From positions 22,549 through 86,548 of the forward strand of contig CANNFY010000005.1 of NCBI GenBank assembly GCA_947504045.1: a stretch of 64,000 bases of DNA, written 5' to 3'. The translations under genes were made by a program, and so were the position numbers. This document shows, in pieces, positions 1 to 8,747 of the stretch (the first letter of the stretch is position 1; each line of letters starts with the position of its first letter). The DNA comes from an uncultured Maribacter sp. (lineage in GTDB: Bacteria; Bacteroidota; Bacteroidia; Flavobacteriales; Flavobacteriaceae). The notes beneath the pieces are model-generated. The model saw only the letters and a program-made list of their open reading frames with translations, was not told the DNA's origin and did no database searches.

Positions 1-174
1 CCTAAATTACGTTACAAGTAAAAGAACCTTTTCTTACAACACGGATTATAACTTCTTTTTATCAAAGAACATTTTTACCCCTAAAACCACAGGGATTAAC
101 AAAAATTTAGGAATAAACAAAAAATCAAATTGTAAATTTGATGTAAATTAAATGTTAACTTAATGTAAACTGTT

Positions 175-273
175 ATGAAGAGAATTAAAAAAACTTACGA
201 TGAGTTATGGGAGGCATTAAAAACATATGCTAGAAAATGTAGAAAAACATATCAAAGCATCTTGGCTTTATAA
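175..273 (+). CDS. small hypothetical protein (32 aa)
   Basis: A 32-codon frame starts with ATG at 175 and ends with TAA at 271-273, directly abutting the stop codon of convergent rsmG at 274-276. The peptide is basic and Lys/Tyr rich (begins MKRIKKTYDELWEALKTY) with no membrane segment. A -7-like TAAATTTG lies at 133-140, about 35 bases upstream. I do not recognise the family. The exact stop-to-stop packing is suggestive, but the frame is short enough to occur by chance. Confidence 0.35.
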   Translation: MKRIKKTYDELWEALKTYARKCRKTYQSILAL

Positions 274-909
274 TTAACCTTTATATTTTTGAGGAAGGTA
301 CACCACTTTTTTAGTTTCAAAAAAATCTTCCTTAAACAAAGGTTCTAAATCGTAAATCTCTGTATTTCTATAATCTTTTAATTCTTCAGACAAATCACCT
401 CCTTTTAAATACAAAATCCCATTTTTTCTTTCGTGTAAAGACTCTTTTTTAATTTTTCCTTTTACCCAATGCACAAAAGTAGGCATTGCAGCCACTGCCC
501 TACTTACAATAAAATCAAATTTAGAATCTAAATCTTCTACCCTGGTATGCATAGCTTTTACATTTGTAATACCTAAACCATCTACTACTTCTTGAACAAC
601 TTTTATTTTTTTTCCAATAGCATCAACCAAAGTAAATTGCGTTTCTGGAAATAATATTGCCAAAGGCACACCCGGAAATCCCCCTCCTGTGCCAACATCT
701 AACACAGTACTATTAGGCTTAAATTCTTGTATTTTAGCTATTCCTAAAGAATGTAAAACATGTCTTACATATAACTCATCTATATCTTTTCTAGAAACAA
801 CATTAATTTTCTGATTCCAATCTTTGTACAAAAATTCTAGCCTAGAAAATTGTTCTTTTTGTTCCTCCGTTAAATTTGGAAAATAATTATAAATAACATT
901 TACATCCAT
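274..909 (-). CDS. rsmG: 16S rRNA (guanine(527)-N(7))-methyltransferase RsmG
   Basis: This SAM-dependent enzyme (GidB) methylates G527 in the 530 loop of 16S rRNA. The 211-residue protein has the usual family length. It shows the N-terminal signature NQKINVVSRKD at about 32-42, the glycine-rich SAM loop DVGTGGGFPG at 71-80, and SRAVA at 136-140. It is transcribed divergently from the desaturase gene, with a 115-base gap. There is no gidA or parAB neighbour here, unlike the arrangement in many other bacteria. The identification is secure. Confidence 0.95.
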   Translation of the reverse strand: MDVNVIYNYFPNLTEEQKEQFSRLEFLYKDWNQKINVVSRKDIDELYVRHVLHSLGIAKIQEFKPNSTVLDVGTGGGFPGVPLAILFPETQFTLVDAIGKKIKVVQEVVDGLGITNVKAMHTRVEDLDSKFDFIVSRAVAAMPTFVHWVKGKIKKESLHERKNGILYLKGGDLSEELKDYRNTEIYDLEPLFKEDFFETKKVVYLPQKYKG

Positions 910-1001
910 TTATATAGCATTTTCTGCAAAAATAAGGATTTTAACACCAATAAATTTTCGGTTTTAGCAAAGTATTATAACTTCCCAACTTATAATTAAG
1001 T

Positions 1002-1009
1002 TACATTTG
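1002..1009 (+). promoter_or_regulatory. -7 promoter element for the desaturase gene
   Basis: TACATTTG matches the Bacteroidetes -7 consensus TAnnTTTG and lies 15 bases before the desaturase ATG. No clear TTG -33 element is visible at 17-23 bases upstream, so only the -7 part is supported. Confidence 0.45.
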
Positions 1010-1024
1010 TAAAAAAAATATATA

Positions 1025-2125
1025 ATGGAAAAAACAACAATACGGTTTTCCAGAAAAGATTCTACTGACTTTTTCAAAACTCTTAACAAAAGAGTAAATA
1101 CATACTTTAAAGAAAATAAATTAAAGAAAACAGGAAATTGGAAATTGCATATAAAAACTGCAATTATGTTTACTATTTTTTTAGCACCATATTTTGCTAT
1201 TTTAACTTTAGGGCTTCCAAATTGGGCAAATTTAATTTTGGCTGCTGTTATGGGAGTTGGAATGGCTGGTGTTGGTATGAATGTTATGCATGACGGTAAC
1301 CATGGCTCCTACTCTAACAAAAAATGGGTAAATAAAATAATGGGAGGTAGTATTTATATTCTTGCAGGCAATGTTTATAATTGGCAAGTACAACACAATG
1401 TATTACACCACACCTACACTAATATACATGGGCATGATGAAGATTTGGATGCCGGTAGAATTTTACGATTTTCGAAACATGCAGAATGGAAAAAATATCA
1501 TAAATTCCAACATTATTATTCTATTTTCCTTTACGGACTATTAACTTTTAATTGGGCTATTACAACAGATTTTCAACAAATGTACAGGTATACCAAAAGA
1601 AAATTATCTTATGGAGAATTTCCTAACCCTGTTGCTAATTGGAGTAAACTAGTAATTTTCAAAATAATTTACTTAACACTTTGGATTGTAATTCCGTTTA
1701 TAATTCTTGATATTTCTTGGTGGAAATTATTACTTGGTTTCTTTGTTATGCACTACGTTGCTGGAGTAATTTTAAGTGTTGTTTTTCAATTAGCTCATGT
1801 TATTGATGATGCAGAAACACCTTTACCAGACCAAAAAGGAAATATTAAAAATACTTGGGCTATACACCAGTTATTTACGACTGTTAATTTTGGAAATAAA
1901 AACAAAATAATAAATTGGTTTACAGGAGGTCTTAACCACCAAGTAGAACACCATATTTTTCCCAATATTAGCCATGTACATTACACAAAAATTGGAGAAA
2001 TTGTTAAACAAACTGCAAAGGAGTTTAATTTACCCTATAACGAATATAAAACAACTAGAAAAGCTATAATTTCGCATTTTAAACATTTAAAAGAGTTAGG
2101 AAAAAACCCTGCTCTACAGTATTAG
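1025..2125 (+). CDS. membrane fatty acid desaturase (acyl-CoA/acyl-lipid type)
   Basis: This is an integral-membrane di-iron desaturase that introduces double bonds into fatty acyl chains. All three histidine boxes are present: HDGNH at 89-93, QHNVLHH at 123-129 and NHQVEHH at 304-310. The Q/H-x2-HH form of the last box is typical of front-end and linoleoyl-type desaturases. Hydrophobic segments lie at about 43-63, 70-88, 165-180, 212-228 and 233-255. There is no fused cytochrome b5 domain, so electrons must come from a separate carrier. The aminotransferase gene follows after 13 bases and may be co-transcribed. Substrate and regiospecificity cannot be told from sequence. Confidence 0.9.
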   Translation: MEKTTIRFSRKDSTDFFKTLNKRVNTYFKENKLKKTGNWKLHIKTAIMFTIFLAPYFAILTLGLPNWANLILAAVMGVGMAGVGMNVMHDGNHGSYSNKKWVNKIMGGSIYILAGNVYNWQVQHNVLHHTYTNIHGHDEDLDAGRILRFSKHAEWKKYHKFQHYYSIFLYGLLTFNWAITTDFQQMYRYTKRKLSYGEFPNPVANWSKLVIFKIIYLTLWIVIPFIILDISWWKLLLGFFVMHYVAGVILSVVFQLAHVIDDAETPLPDQKGNIKNTWAIHQLFTTVNFGNKNKIINWFTGGLNHQVEHHIFPNISHVHYTKIGEIVKQTAKEFNLPYNEYKTTRKAIISHFKHLKELGKNPALQY

Positions 2126-2138
2126 AAAATTTTATTTT

Positions 2139-3326
2139 ATGAGTAATAATTTATCCGACAGAATTAACAGCTTATCCCCTTCTGCAACCTTAGAAATGGC
2201 TGCAAAAGCAAGAGAATTAAGAGCGGCTGGAAAAGATATTATTGGCCTAAGTTTAGGCGAACCAGATTTTAACACTCCTGATTACATTAAAGAAGCTGCT
2301 ATAAAAGCAATTAATGATGATTACAATTCTTACACACCAGTAGATGGTTATGTAGAATTAAAAGATGCTATTATCACTAAATTTAAGAGAGATAATAATA
2401 TATCTTACGACTATTCTCAAATAGTAGTTTCTACTGGAGCAAAACAAGCTTTATACAATGTTGCTCAGGCTTGTATTAACAAAGGAGACGAAGTTCTTTT
2501 ACCATGCCCTTACTGGGTTAGTTATAGCGATATTGTTAAACTTGCAGACGGTGTTCCTGTAGAAATTGAAACTTCTATTGAGAATGATTTTAAAATGACT
2601 CCTGCACAATTAGAGGCTGCTATTACACCAAAAACAAAAATGCTTTGGTATAGCTCTCCTTGTAACCCTAGTGGTTCTATTTACAGTAAAGAAGAATTAA
2701 GAGCTCTTGCAGATGTACTTAAAAAATATCCGCAAATTATTATTGTTAGTGATGAAATTTACGAACATATAAACTACGGGGTAACTGCACATGCTTCTAT
2801 GGCAGAATTTGAAGATATGTATGACCGTACAGTTACTGTAAATGGTGTAGCAAAAGCTTTTGCTATGACAGGATGGAGAATTGGGTATATTGGCGCTCCA
2901 ACCTATATTGCTAGAGCATGTAATAAATTACAAGGGCAAGTAACAAGTGGTGCAAACTGTATTGCTCAAAGAGCGGTTATTACTGCTTTAGAAGAACCTG
3001 TAAGTAAAATACAGTACATGGTTGACAAATTTAAAGAACGTAGAACTTTAATTTTAGGCCTACTTAATGATATAGAAGGCTTTACATGTAACGAACCTGA
3101 AGGTGCCTTTTATGTTTATCCAGATGTAACTTACTTTTTTGGAAAAACATTAAACGGAACAAAAATTAATAATGCATCAGACTTTTCTATGTACTTATTA
3201 GAAAACGCAAATGTAGCTACTGTTACTGGTGACGCATTTGGAAATGGAAATTCTATAAGAATTTCTTACGCAGCTAGCGAAGAGCAAATTATTGAAGCAG
3301 TTAACAGAATTAAAGCTGCTTTATAA
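2139..3326 (+). CDS. class I pyridoxal-phosphate aminotransferase (aspartate aminotransferase type)
   Basis: This fold-type I aminotransferase probably interconverts aspartate and oxaloacetate. The 395-residue protein carries SPCNPSG at 173-179 (substrate-site Asn176), SDEIYEH at 204-210 (Asp205 for the pyridine nitrogen, Tyr208), Schiff-base Lys239 within GVAKAFAMTGWRIGY, and the C-terminal RISYA with the carboxylate-binding Arg. The context GVAKAFAMTGWR is that of the bacterial Ib subgroup (AspC/AspB type); some members also transaminate prephenate, which the sequence cannot exclude. A strong bidirectional terminator follows. Confidence 0.88.
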   Translation: MSNNLSDRINSLSPSATLEMAAKARELRAAGKDIIGLSLGEPDFNTPDYIKEAAIKAINDDYNSYTPVDGYVELKDAIITKFKRDNNISYDYSQIVVSTGAKQALYNVAQACINKGDEVLLPCPYWVSYSDIVKLADGVPVEIETSIENDFKMTPAQLEAAITPKTKMLWYSSPCNPSGSIYSKEELRALADVLKKYPQIIIVSDEIYEHINYGVTAHASMAEFEDMYDRTVTVNGVAKAFAMTGWRIGYIGAPTYIARACNKLQGQVTSGANCIAQRAVITALEEPVSKIQYMVDKFKERRTLILGLLNDIEGFTCNEPEGAFYVYPDVTYFFGKTLNGTKINNASDFSMYLLENANVATVTGDAFGNGNSIRISYAASEEQIIEAVNRIKAAL

Positions 3327-3347
3327 ATTATATATTTAAATACAAAT

Positions 3348-3381
3348 AAAAAAAGCCTACTCAAATGAGTAGGCTTTTTTT
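3348..3381. terminator. bidirectional intrinsic terminator between the aminotransferase gene and trkH
   Basis: This is a perfect 16-bp inverted repeat, with arms at 3348-3363 and 3366-3381, a 2-base centre and A/T runs on both sides. It lies between convergent genes and should stop transcription from both. Confidence 0.9.
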
Positions 3382-3387
3382 ATATTA

Positions 3388-4878
3388 CTAAGTACTTTTC
3401 CAAAAATAAGGTGTAAATAATATTAGTACTGTAAAAAGTTCTAGCCTACCTACCAGCATTAAAAAACCACACCACCACTTACCTAAAGAAGGCAACTCAT
3501 TAAAGTTACTTAAGGGGTTTAATTCTCCTAAACCAGGACCTACATTACCTAAAGAAGTTGCAGCACCACCAACAGCGGAAACAAAGTCTAAACCTAAGGC
3601 TCCTAACACCAGAGCTCCAATAATAAACAACAGCATATACAAAACAAAAAAGGCTATTATATTATATACAAAATGCTCTTTAACCGTCTTATCATTATAT
3701 CGTACAGGTATAATTGCATTTACATGTAACGTTCTTTTAAACTCTAACAAGCCATTTTTTATAATTAATAAATGACGCATTACTTTTATACCACCTGCTG
3801 TAGAACCAGCGGAACCTCCTAAAAACATTAAACCAAAAAAGAATACGGTTAAAAAAGGTGTCCAGTCAGTAAAATCTGCACTAACAAAACCAGTAGTAGT
3901 TATTACTGCTATTACTTGAAATAATGAATGCCTAAATGAGCTTTCTGCCGTACCCAATACTTTAGGATGATAATCGGAAACAGGCACATTTGCTTGGTAA
4001 TATATAACAAGAGCTGCTATAATTGAAAATACTAATATAAATATAGAGTAATATTTAAACTCTTCATCTTTAATAACCCTTTGTATTTTTCCTTTAAATG
4101 CAAAGTAGCTTAAAACAAAATTACTTCCTGCCAAAAACATAAAAAGAATAACAATGTATTGTATTAAAGGAGAATCATTCCAATAAGCTAAGCTTGCATT
4201 TTTAGTAGAAAACCCTCCAGTAGACAATGTAGATAACGAATGGTTAACAGCATCAAAAAAAGACATTCCTGCTAATTTTAAAAGTATAGTTTCTGCTGCA
4301 GTATAACCTACATAAATATACCATAACCTTTTTGCTGTATCTGTTATTCTAGGGTGTAATTTATCGGCATTTGGCCCTGGTGCTTCTGCAGCAAATAACT
4401 GCATACCTCCTATACCCAATAAAGGCAATATTGCAATAGCCAAAACAATTATACCCATACCACCAATCCAATGCGTTATGCTTCGCCATATTAATATGCC
4501 CTCTGGCATTGCCTCAATATCATCTAAAATAGAAGCTCCTGTTGTTGTATAGCCAGATATAGTTTCAAAAAAAGCATTAGTTATATTAGGTATTGCACCT
4601 GAAAATAAATATGGTAACATTCCTGATATAGACATTACCAACCAACCAAAAGTTACTATAATGTAGCCTTCTTTTCTTTTTACTTCTTTTTTATGATCCC
4701 TTGTGTAAAACATCAAAAAAATTCCAATAAACATACTAGTAATAGAAGCTAAAGTAATACCCAAGGTTGCATTATCTTTATAAATACCACTTACTACTGC
4801 AGCCACAAGCATAAACAAACCATTGAACAACAATAGCAAGCCCATTAAGTGAAATATAATTTTTGAATTTAGTTTCAT
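3388..4878 (-). CDS. trkH: Trk-type potassium uptake channel subunit TrkH
   Basis: This is the membrane channel of the Trk potassium uptake system. Four filter-like loops are visible: TTTGAS at 111-116, STGGFS at 219-224, TTTGF at 327-331, and TSLGNVGPG near 440. About ten hydrophobic segments are arranged in the repeated M1-P-M2 pattern. Length (496) fits the TrkH/KtrB family. The start lies one base after the trkA stop codon, indicating translational coupling to the gating subunit encoded upstream. Confidence 0.95.
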   Translation of the reverse strand: MKLNSKIIFHLMGLLLLFNGLFMLVAAVVSGIYKDNATLGITLASITSMFIGIFLMFYTRDHKKEVKRKEGYIIVTFGWLVMSISGMLPYLFSGAIPNITNAFFETISGYTTTGASILDDIEAMPEGILIWRSITHWIGGMGIIVLAIAILPLLGIGGMQLFAAEAPGPNADKLHPRITDTAKRLWYIYVGYTAAETILLKLAGMSFFDAVNHSLSTLSTGGFSTKNASLAYWNDSPLIQYIVILFMFLAGSNFVLSYFAFKGKIQRVIKDEEFKYYSIFILVFSIIAALVIYYQANVPVSDYHPKVLGTAESSFRHSLFQVIAVITTTGFVSADFTDWTPFLTVFFFGLMFLGGSAGSTAGGIKVMRHLLIIKNGLLEFKRTLHVNAIIPVRYNDKTVKEHFVYNIIAFFVLYMLLFIIGALVLGALGLDFVSAVGGAATSLGNVGPGLGELNPLSNFNELPSLGKWWCGFLMLVGRLELFTVLILFTPYFWKST

Positions 4879-4879
4879 A

Positions 4880-6229
4880 TTACAAAAACAATCTTTCTAT
4901 TTTCCCTATTATTTCTGGCAAGCAACATACTAAAACTCTATCTCCAGCTTTAATTTCAAAACCTCCTAAAGCAATAATACCTTTACCACCTCTTACAACA
5001 CCTCCAATAGTTGCCGATTTTGGAAAATCTAACTCTCGTATAATTGTTCCTTCTACCTTAGAGTCTGGCTTTACAACAAACTCTAAAATTTCTGCATTTA
5101 AGTTATTTAAACGCATTGTTTCTACCACCTCTCCTTTTCTAATATGACGGAATATATTATTTGCAGCTAATAATTTTTTATTGATAAGAGTATCTATCCC
5201 TATTGAATGTGACAACTGAAAATAATCCATGTTTTCTACAAGAGCAATAGTCTTTTTTATCTTTTTAGATTTTGCAACCAAACAAGACATTATGTTAGTT
5301 TCAGAATTTCCGGTTACTGCAATAAAAGCATCCATAGATTCTAAACTTTCTTCTTGTAAAACCTCTACATTTCTACCATCGCCATTTATAATAAGGGCAT
5401 TAGGTAAGTCATCCGCTAAATCAAAAGCTTTTTCTTTATTTTTTTCTACCAGTTTAACATTAAACCTACTAGCACATAAATCTCTTGCAGTTTTAAAACC
5501 AACTTTACTACCGCCAAGGATCATTACATTTTTTATTTCTTCTTTTTTCTTTCCGGTAAGTTTATAAAGCTCATCTACCCCTTCACTTGTGGTAATAAAA
5601 TAAACTTGGTCTCCTTCTTTAAAAACAGTATCTCCTCTTGGTATTACAGTAAATTGTGTTCCTAATCTTTTAAGTGCAATTGGCATAAAATGTAGCTCTG
5701 GAAATATCTTTGCCGCTTCCTTTACCATTTTTCCAACAAAGGGTGCTGTTTTTAATAATGAAACCCCAATCATAGTTAGCTTACCGTCTTCAAACTCATA
5801 AGTGTCATTAAAAGCAGATTTATTTAAAAGCAACTGTATTTCTTCTGCTGCTAATGCTTCTGGAGAAATAAGCTCATCAATACCTAATTCTGAAAATTTT
5901 AAAAGCTCTTTATTTCTTATAAATTCTGTATTAGATATTCTTGCAATGGTTCTTTTACAACCTAATTGCTTTGCCAACATACACAACGTAATATTTGTTG
6001 TTTCAGAAGAGGTTACTCCTATTACTAAATCAGAATCTTGTACTTGTGCTTCTTGCATTAAAGAAATTGAAGTAGCATCGCCTTTAATTACACGAATATC
6101 TAAATGACTATCTGCATAGGCTAAATTTTCCTTACGAGTATCTATTAGTGTAATGTCTTGGGATTCGTAGGAGAATAGTTTTGCTAAATGAAACCCCACT
6201 TCACCAGCTCCCGCAATTATTATTTTCAT
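4880..6229 (-). CDS. trkA: Trk potassium uptake regulatory subunit TrkA
   Basis: TrkA is the cytoplasmic gating ring of the Trk system, with two RCK units in one 449-residue chain. Each half has a Rossmann NAD-binding loop (GAGEVGFHLAK at 6-16 and GGSKVGFKTAR near 240) followed by a TrkA-C domain. This duplicated form is TrkA rather than the single-unit KtrA. It is first in the trkA-trkH pair. The 257-base upstream gap also serves divergent ubiE and contains two inverted repeats (6271-6286 and 6335-6373). Confidence 0.95.
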   Translation of the reverse strand: MKIIIAGAGEVGFHLAKLFSYESQDITLIDTRKENLAYADSHLDIRVIKGDATSISLMQEAQVQDSDLVIGVTSSETTNITLCMLAKQLGCKRTIARISNTEFIRNKELLKFSELGIDELISPEALAAEEIQLLLNKSAFNDTYEFEDGKLTMIGVSLLKTAPFVGKMVKEAAKIFPELHFMPIALKRLGTQFTVIPRGDTVFKEGDQVYFITTSEGVDELYKLTGKKKEEIKNVMILGGSKVGFKTARDLCASRFNVKLVEKNKEKAFDLADDLPNALIINGDGRNVEVLQEESLESMDAFIAVTGNSETNIMSCLVAKSKKIKKTIALVENMDYFQLSHSIGIDTLINKKLLAANNIFRHIRKGEVVETMRLNNLNAEILEFVVKPDSKVEGTIIRELDFPKSATIGGVVRGGKGIIALGGFEIKAGDRVLVCCLPEIIGKIERLFL

Positions 6230-6270
6230 TTAGTATGTATGTAGTTTAACATAGCAAGAATTATTTGTTC

Positions 6271-6373
6271 ACCTAAACTATTAGGTAACAACACCTTAAA
6301 AGGCATTTTCATTTTCAAGAAGATTTATTTTACTAAAATTATGCAAAAATGTAATGCAAAACTACATAATTTT
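6271..6373. repeat. two inverted repeats in the trkA-ubiE divergent intergenic region
   Basis: ACCTAA-ACTA-TTAGGT lies at 6271-6286, and AAAATTATG pairs with CATAATTTT across 21 bases at 6335-6373. They sit between two divergent genes. They could be operators or leader structures of trkA. The AT-rich composition makes chance occurrence possible. Confidence 0.3.
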
Positions 6374-6464
6374 ATTGGTTACAATACACTTTAACTCTTT
6401 AAAGAACATAAGATTACTTGCTTTTATTGTACAAATAAAGAAGTAGTTGCTTATTCCTAAATTG

Positions 6465-6472
6465 TATATTTG
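6465..6472 (+). promoter_or_regulatory. -7 promoter element for ubiE
   Basis: TATATTTG matches TAnnTTTG and lies 14 bases before the ubiE ATG. A TTG is found only 15 bases upstream, slightly closer than the usual 17-23 spacing. Confidence 0.5.
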
Positions 6473-6486
6473 CCAAAAAATTTAAA

Positions 6487-7215
6487 ATGACCAAAAAGGT
6501 TACACCATATAAAGACTCTGAACTAGGAAAAAAGGAACAGGTTACACAAATGTTTGACAACATTTCTACGCATTATGACGGTTTAAATCGTGTAATCTCT
6601 TTTGGAATTGATATAAAGTGGAGAAACAGAGTAGTATCTATACTATCAAAAAAGAAACCTGAAACCATTTTAGATATTGCTACAGGAACCGGAGATTTAG
6701 CTATAAATATGGTAAAAACTGGAGCTTCTAAAATAATTGGTTTAGATATTTCTCCGGGTATGTTAGAAGTTGGAAAAAATAAAATAAACGATAAAAAACT
6801 TAGTAACACTATAGAAATGGTGGTTGGCGATAGCGAAAATCTACCATTTAACACAAATTCTTTTGATGCCGTTACTGTTGCTTTTGGCGTTCGCAATTTT
6901 GAAACACTAGAAAAAGGTCTTGCTGAAATTTATAGAGTTTTAAAACCTAATGGTTCTTTTGTTGTTCTAGAAACATCTGTACCTACAAAAACACCCTACA
7001 AACAAGGGTATAATTTTTATACCAAAAGAATATTACCCGTTATTGGAAGAATTTTTTCTAAAGACCGTTCTGCTTATGCATATTTAAGTGAATCTGCATC
7101 TGTTTTTCCACATGGAGAAAACTTCAACAATATTTTACGTAAAATTGGGTTTATAGATGTAGTTAACAAACCTCAAACATTTGGTGTTGCATCAATATAT
7201 GTTGCTACCAAATAG
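6487..7215 (+). CDS. ubiE: demethylmenaquinone methyltransferase (UbiE/MenG)
   Basis: This class I SAM methyltransferase carries out the C-methylation step that ends menaquinone synthesis; Bacteroidetes use menaquinone, so the MenG role is the likely one. The 242-residue protein shows LDIATGTGDLA near 62-72, GLDISPGML near 88-96, and the post-I region VGDSENLPF. The conserved N-terminal VTQMFDNISTHYDGLNRVIS also marks the family. porT follows after 20 bases on the same strand, so the two are probably one transcript. Confidence 0.93.
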   Translation: MTKKVTPYKDSELGKKEQVTQMFDNISTHYDGLNRVISFGIDIKWRNRVVSILSKKKPETILDIATGTGDLAINMVKTGASKIIGLDISPGMLEVGKNKINDKKLSNTIEMVVGDSENLPFNTNSFDAVTVAFGVRNFETLEKGLAEIYRVLKPNGSFVVLETSVPTKTPYKQGYNFYTKRILPVIGRIFSKDRSAYAYLSESASVFPHGENFNNILRKIGFIDVVNKPQTFGVASIYVATK

Positions 7216-7235
7216 CCAATAAAGGGCAGTGTATT

Positions 7236-7991
7236 ATGGCAATAAAAGTATGTAACAATACCTATAAAAAAGAGTTTTTATTAAATTTCTTTAAAAAGAA
7301 CTTCTTCTTTTATATAATTATAGGAATATTTTTTATTTCTACTAATGTAAAAGCGCAATTTAATGAACGTCCGGTTCTTAATTTAGAAACCGAGGACGAA
7401 CCATTATTAAATTGGGGGTATTATTTAGGTTTTAATCAGTACGATTTTAAGTTTAGCTATATAAATGATGCTCCAGATATTTTAGTTGAAAAAAGTATTG
7501 GCTTTAATGTTGGACTTATTGGAGAATTGCGCCTTAATAATTTTCTAGACCTTAGGTTTGAGCCTGGATTAAGTTACGCTTCAAGAAATCTTGGCTTTAC
7601 AGGTTTTACCGAAGAAAGAGATGCCATAAGAGAAGTAAAATCTACCTATATAAATTTTCCTCTATTATTAAAAGCCAGCACAAAAAGGCTAGGAAACTGG
7701 AAACCTTATTTAGTTGGTGGTTTTTCTACTTCCTTAAATTTAGGTAGTAATGAAGGTAGCTTAGATGATAATTCTGCAGGAACCTTTAGAATGAAAAAAT
7801 CTGTTTATAATTACGAACTAGGTTTTGGTATAGATTTTTATTTAGAATACTTTAAATTTTCTCCATCTATACGTGGTGTATTTGCTATTACTGATGAGCT
7901 AGTTGAAGATGCAGACCCTAATAGCCCGTGGACAGGTAATATTGATCTTATGCAAACTCGCGGACTTTTTATAAACTTTACTTTTGAGTAA
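7236..7991 (+). CDS. porT: PorT-family outer-membrane beta-barrel protein (T9SS/gliding)
   Basis: The protein is predicted to be exported: a Lys-rich N-terminus is followed by a hydrophobic stretch (FFFYIIIGIFFIS, about 24-36) and a VKAQ cleavage-like site near 40. The rest is a run of alternating polar/hydrophobic strands with aromatic residues, ending in FINFTFE, typical of small eight-stranded barrels. PorT of Porphyromonas and SprT of Flavobacterium are needed for the type IX secretion system. Assignment rests on barrel character plus location directly after ubiE and beside tamL, an arrangement I recall from flavobacteria. The N-terminus has about 20 residues before the hydrophobic core, and no later ATG offers a shorter signal peptide. 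Confidence 0.75.
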   Translation: MAIKVCNNTYKKEFLLNFFKKNFFFYIIIGIFFISTNVKAQFNERPVLNLETEDEPLLNWGYYLGFNQYDFKFSYINDAPDILVEKSIGFNVGLIGELRLNNFLDLRFEPGLSYASRNLGFTGFTEERDAIREVKSTYINFPLLLKASTKRLGNWKPYLVGGFSTSLNLGSNEGSLDDNSAGTFRMKKSVYNYELGFGIDFYLEYFKFSPSIRGVFAITDELVEDADPNSPWTGNIDLMQTRGLFINFTFE

Positions 7992-7994
7992 TAT

Positions 7995-8723
7995 TTAAAA
8001 ACTACTTCTTCTAATTTCATTCAACAAAATAGAAGTTGCAGTAGCAACATTTAAACTTTCTGTTGTAGATTTTCCAAACTGTGGAATTGCAATTTTATTG
8101 GTGCAAATAGCTGCTATTTCTTTAGATATTCCGTTTGCTTCATTCCCCATAACCAAAGCTCCTTTTTCTGGTAAATTTTCAGAATAAACAACAGATCCAT
8201 TCATAAAAGTACCATATATAGGTTTTTTATATTCTTTTAAAAAAGACTCTATTTGTAAATACGTAATATTTACTCTAGTAATAGAACCCATAGTTGCTTG
8301 TAATACTTTAGGATTATAACAATCTACAGTAGAAGAAGAACATATTAAGTTTTTTATACCAAACCAATCGCATAGTCTAATAATAGTACCTAAATTTCCA
8401 GGGTCGCGCACATCATCTAACACAACTACCCAATCTTCCTGATCTATATTTAAAGGTTTTGGCATATAAAAAACACCTAAAACAGAACTTGGGTTTTTTA
8501 AAGAACTAATATGTGACAAATCTTTTTGAGAAATTATTTCGCAAACCTCCCCTATTTCTTTTTTATAATTTTCATCTGTAGTTAAAACTTTATATACTTC
8601 TATATCCGAAGCTAATAACTCATTCACCGTTTTTTTTCCTTCTACAACAAACATTTTATGCTGAATTCGGCATTTTTTTTGCTGTAGAGTTCTTATAAAC
8701 TTTATTTGGCTTTTAACAACCAT
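7995..8723 (-). CDS. SpoU/TrmH-family RNA 2'-O-methyltransferase
   Basis: This is a SPOUT methyltransferase that 2'-O-methylates ribose in rRNA or tRNA. The N-terminal L30e-like substrate-binding part (KCRIQHKMFVVEGKKTV) is followed by the three knot motifs: NLGTIIRLCDWFG near 132-144, MGNEANGIS near 190-198, and the C-terminal SLNVATATSILLNEI. The layout resembles RlmB and TsnR; the exact target base is not evident. It ends three bases from convergent porT and starts 24 bases from divergent tamL. Confidence 0.88.
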   Translation of the reverse strand: MVVKSQIKFIRTLQQKKCRIQHKMFVVEGKKTVNELLASDIEVYKVLTTDENYKKEIGEVCEIISQKDLSHISSLKNPSSVLGVFYMPKPLNIDQEDWVVVLDDVRDPGNLGTIIRLCDWFGIKNLICSSSTVDCYNPKVLQATMGSITRVNITYLQIESFLKEYKKPIYGTFMNGSVVYSENLPEKGALVMGNEANGISKEIAAICTNKIAIPQFGKSTTESLNVATATSILLNEIRRSSF

Positions 8724-8733
8724 ACAAATAATG

Positions 8734-8741
8734 TATTTTTG
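8734..8741 (+). promoter_or_regulatory. -7 promoter element very close to the tamL start
   Basis: TATTTTTG matches TAnnTTTG. It ends only six bases before the preferred ATG at 8748, so transcription would begin at or just before the start codon. That would make the tamL message leaderless or nearly so. Confidence 0.35.
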
Positions 8742-8747
8742 ATTTCT

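Noticed and set aside
78..147. CCCC and GGG triplets near 78-94 resembling the regulatory palindrome of sites A-C
   Set aside because: The spacer between the triplets is 10 or 11 bases instead of eight, and no CAAYTTTG lies at the required distance.
2..151. Open frame of 49 codons on the plus strand running from the window edge to a TAA at 149-151
   Set aside because: It could be the end of an upstream gene, but the length is within chance for six frames, the composition is unremarkable and no family is recognised; the upstream sequence is needed.
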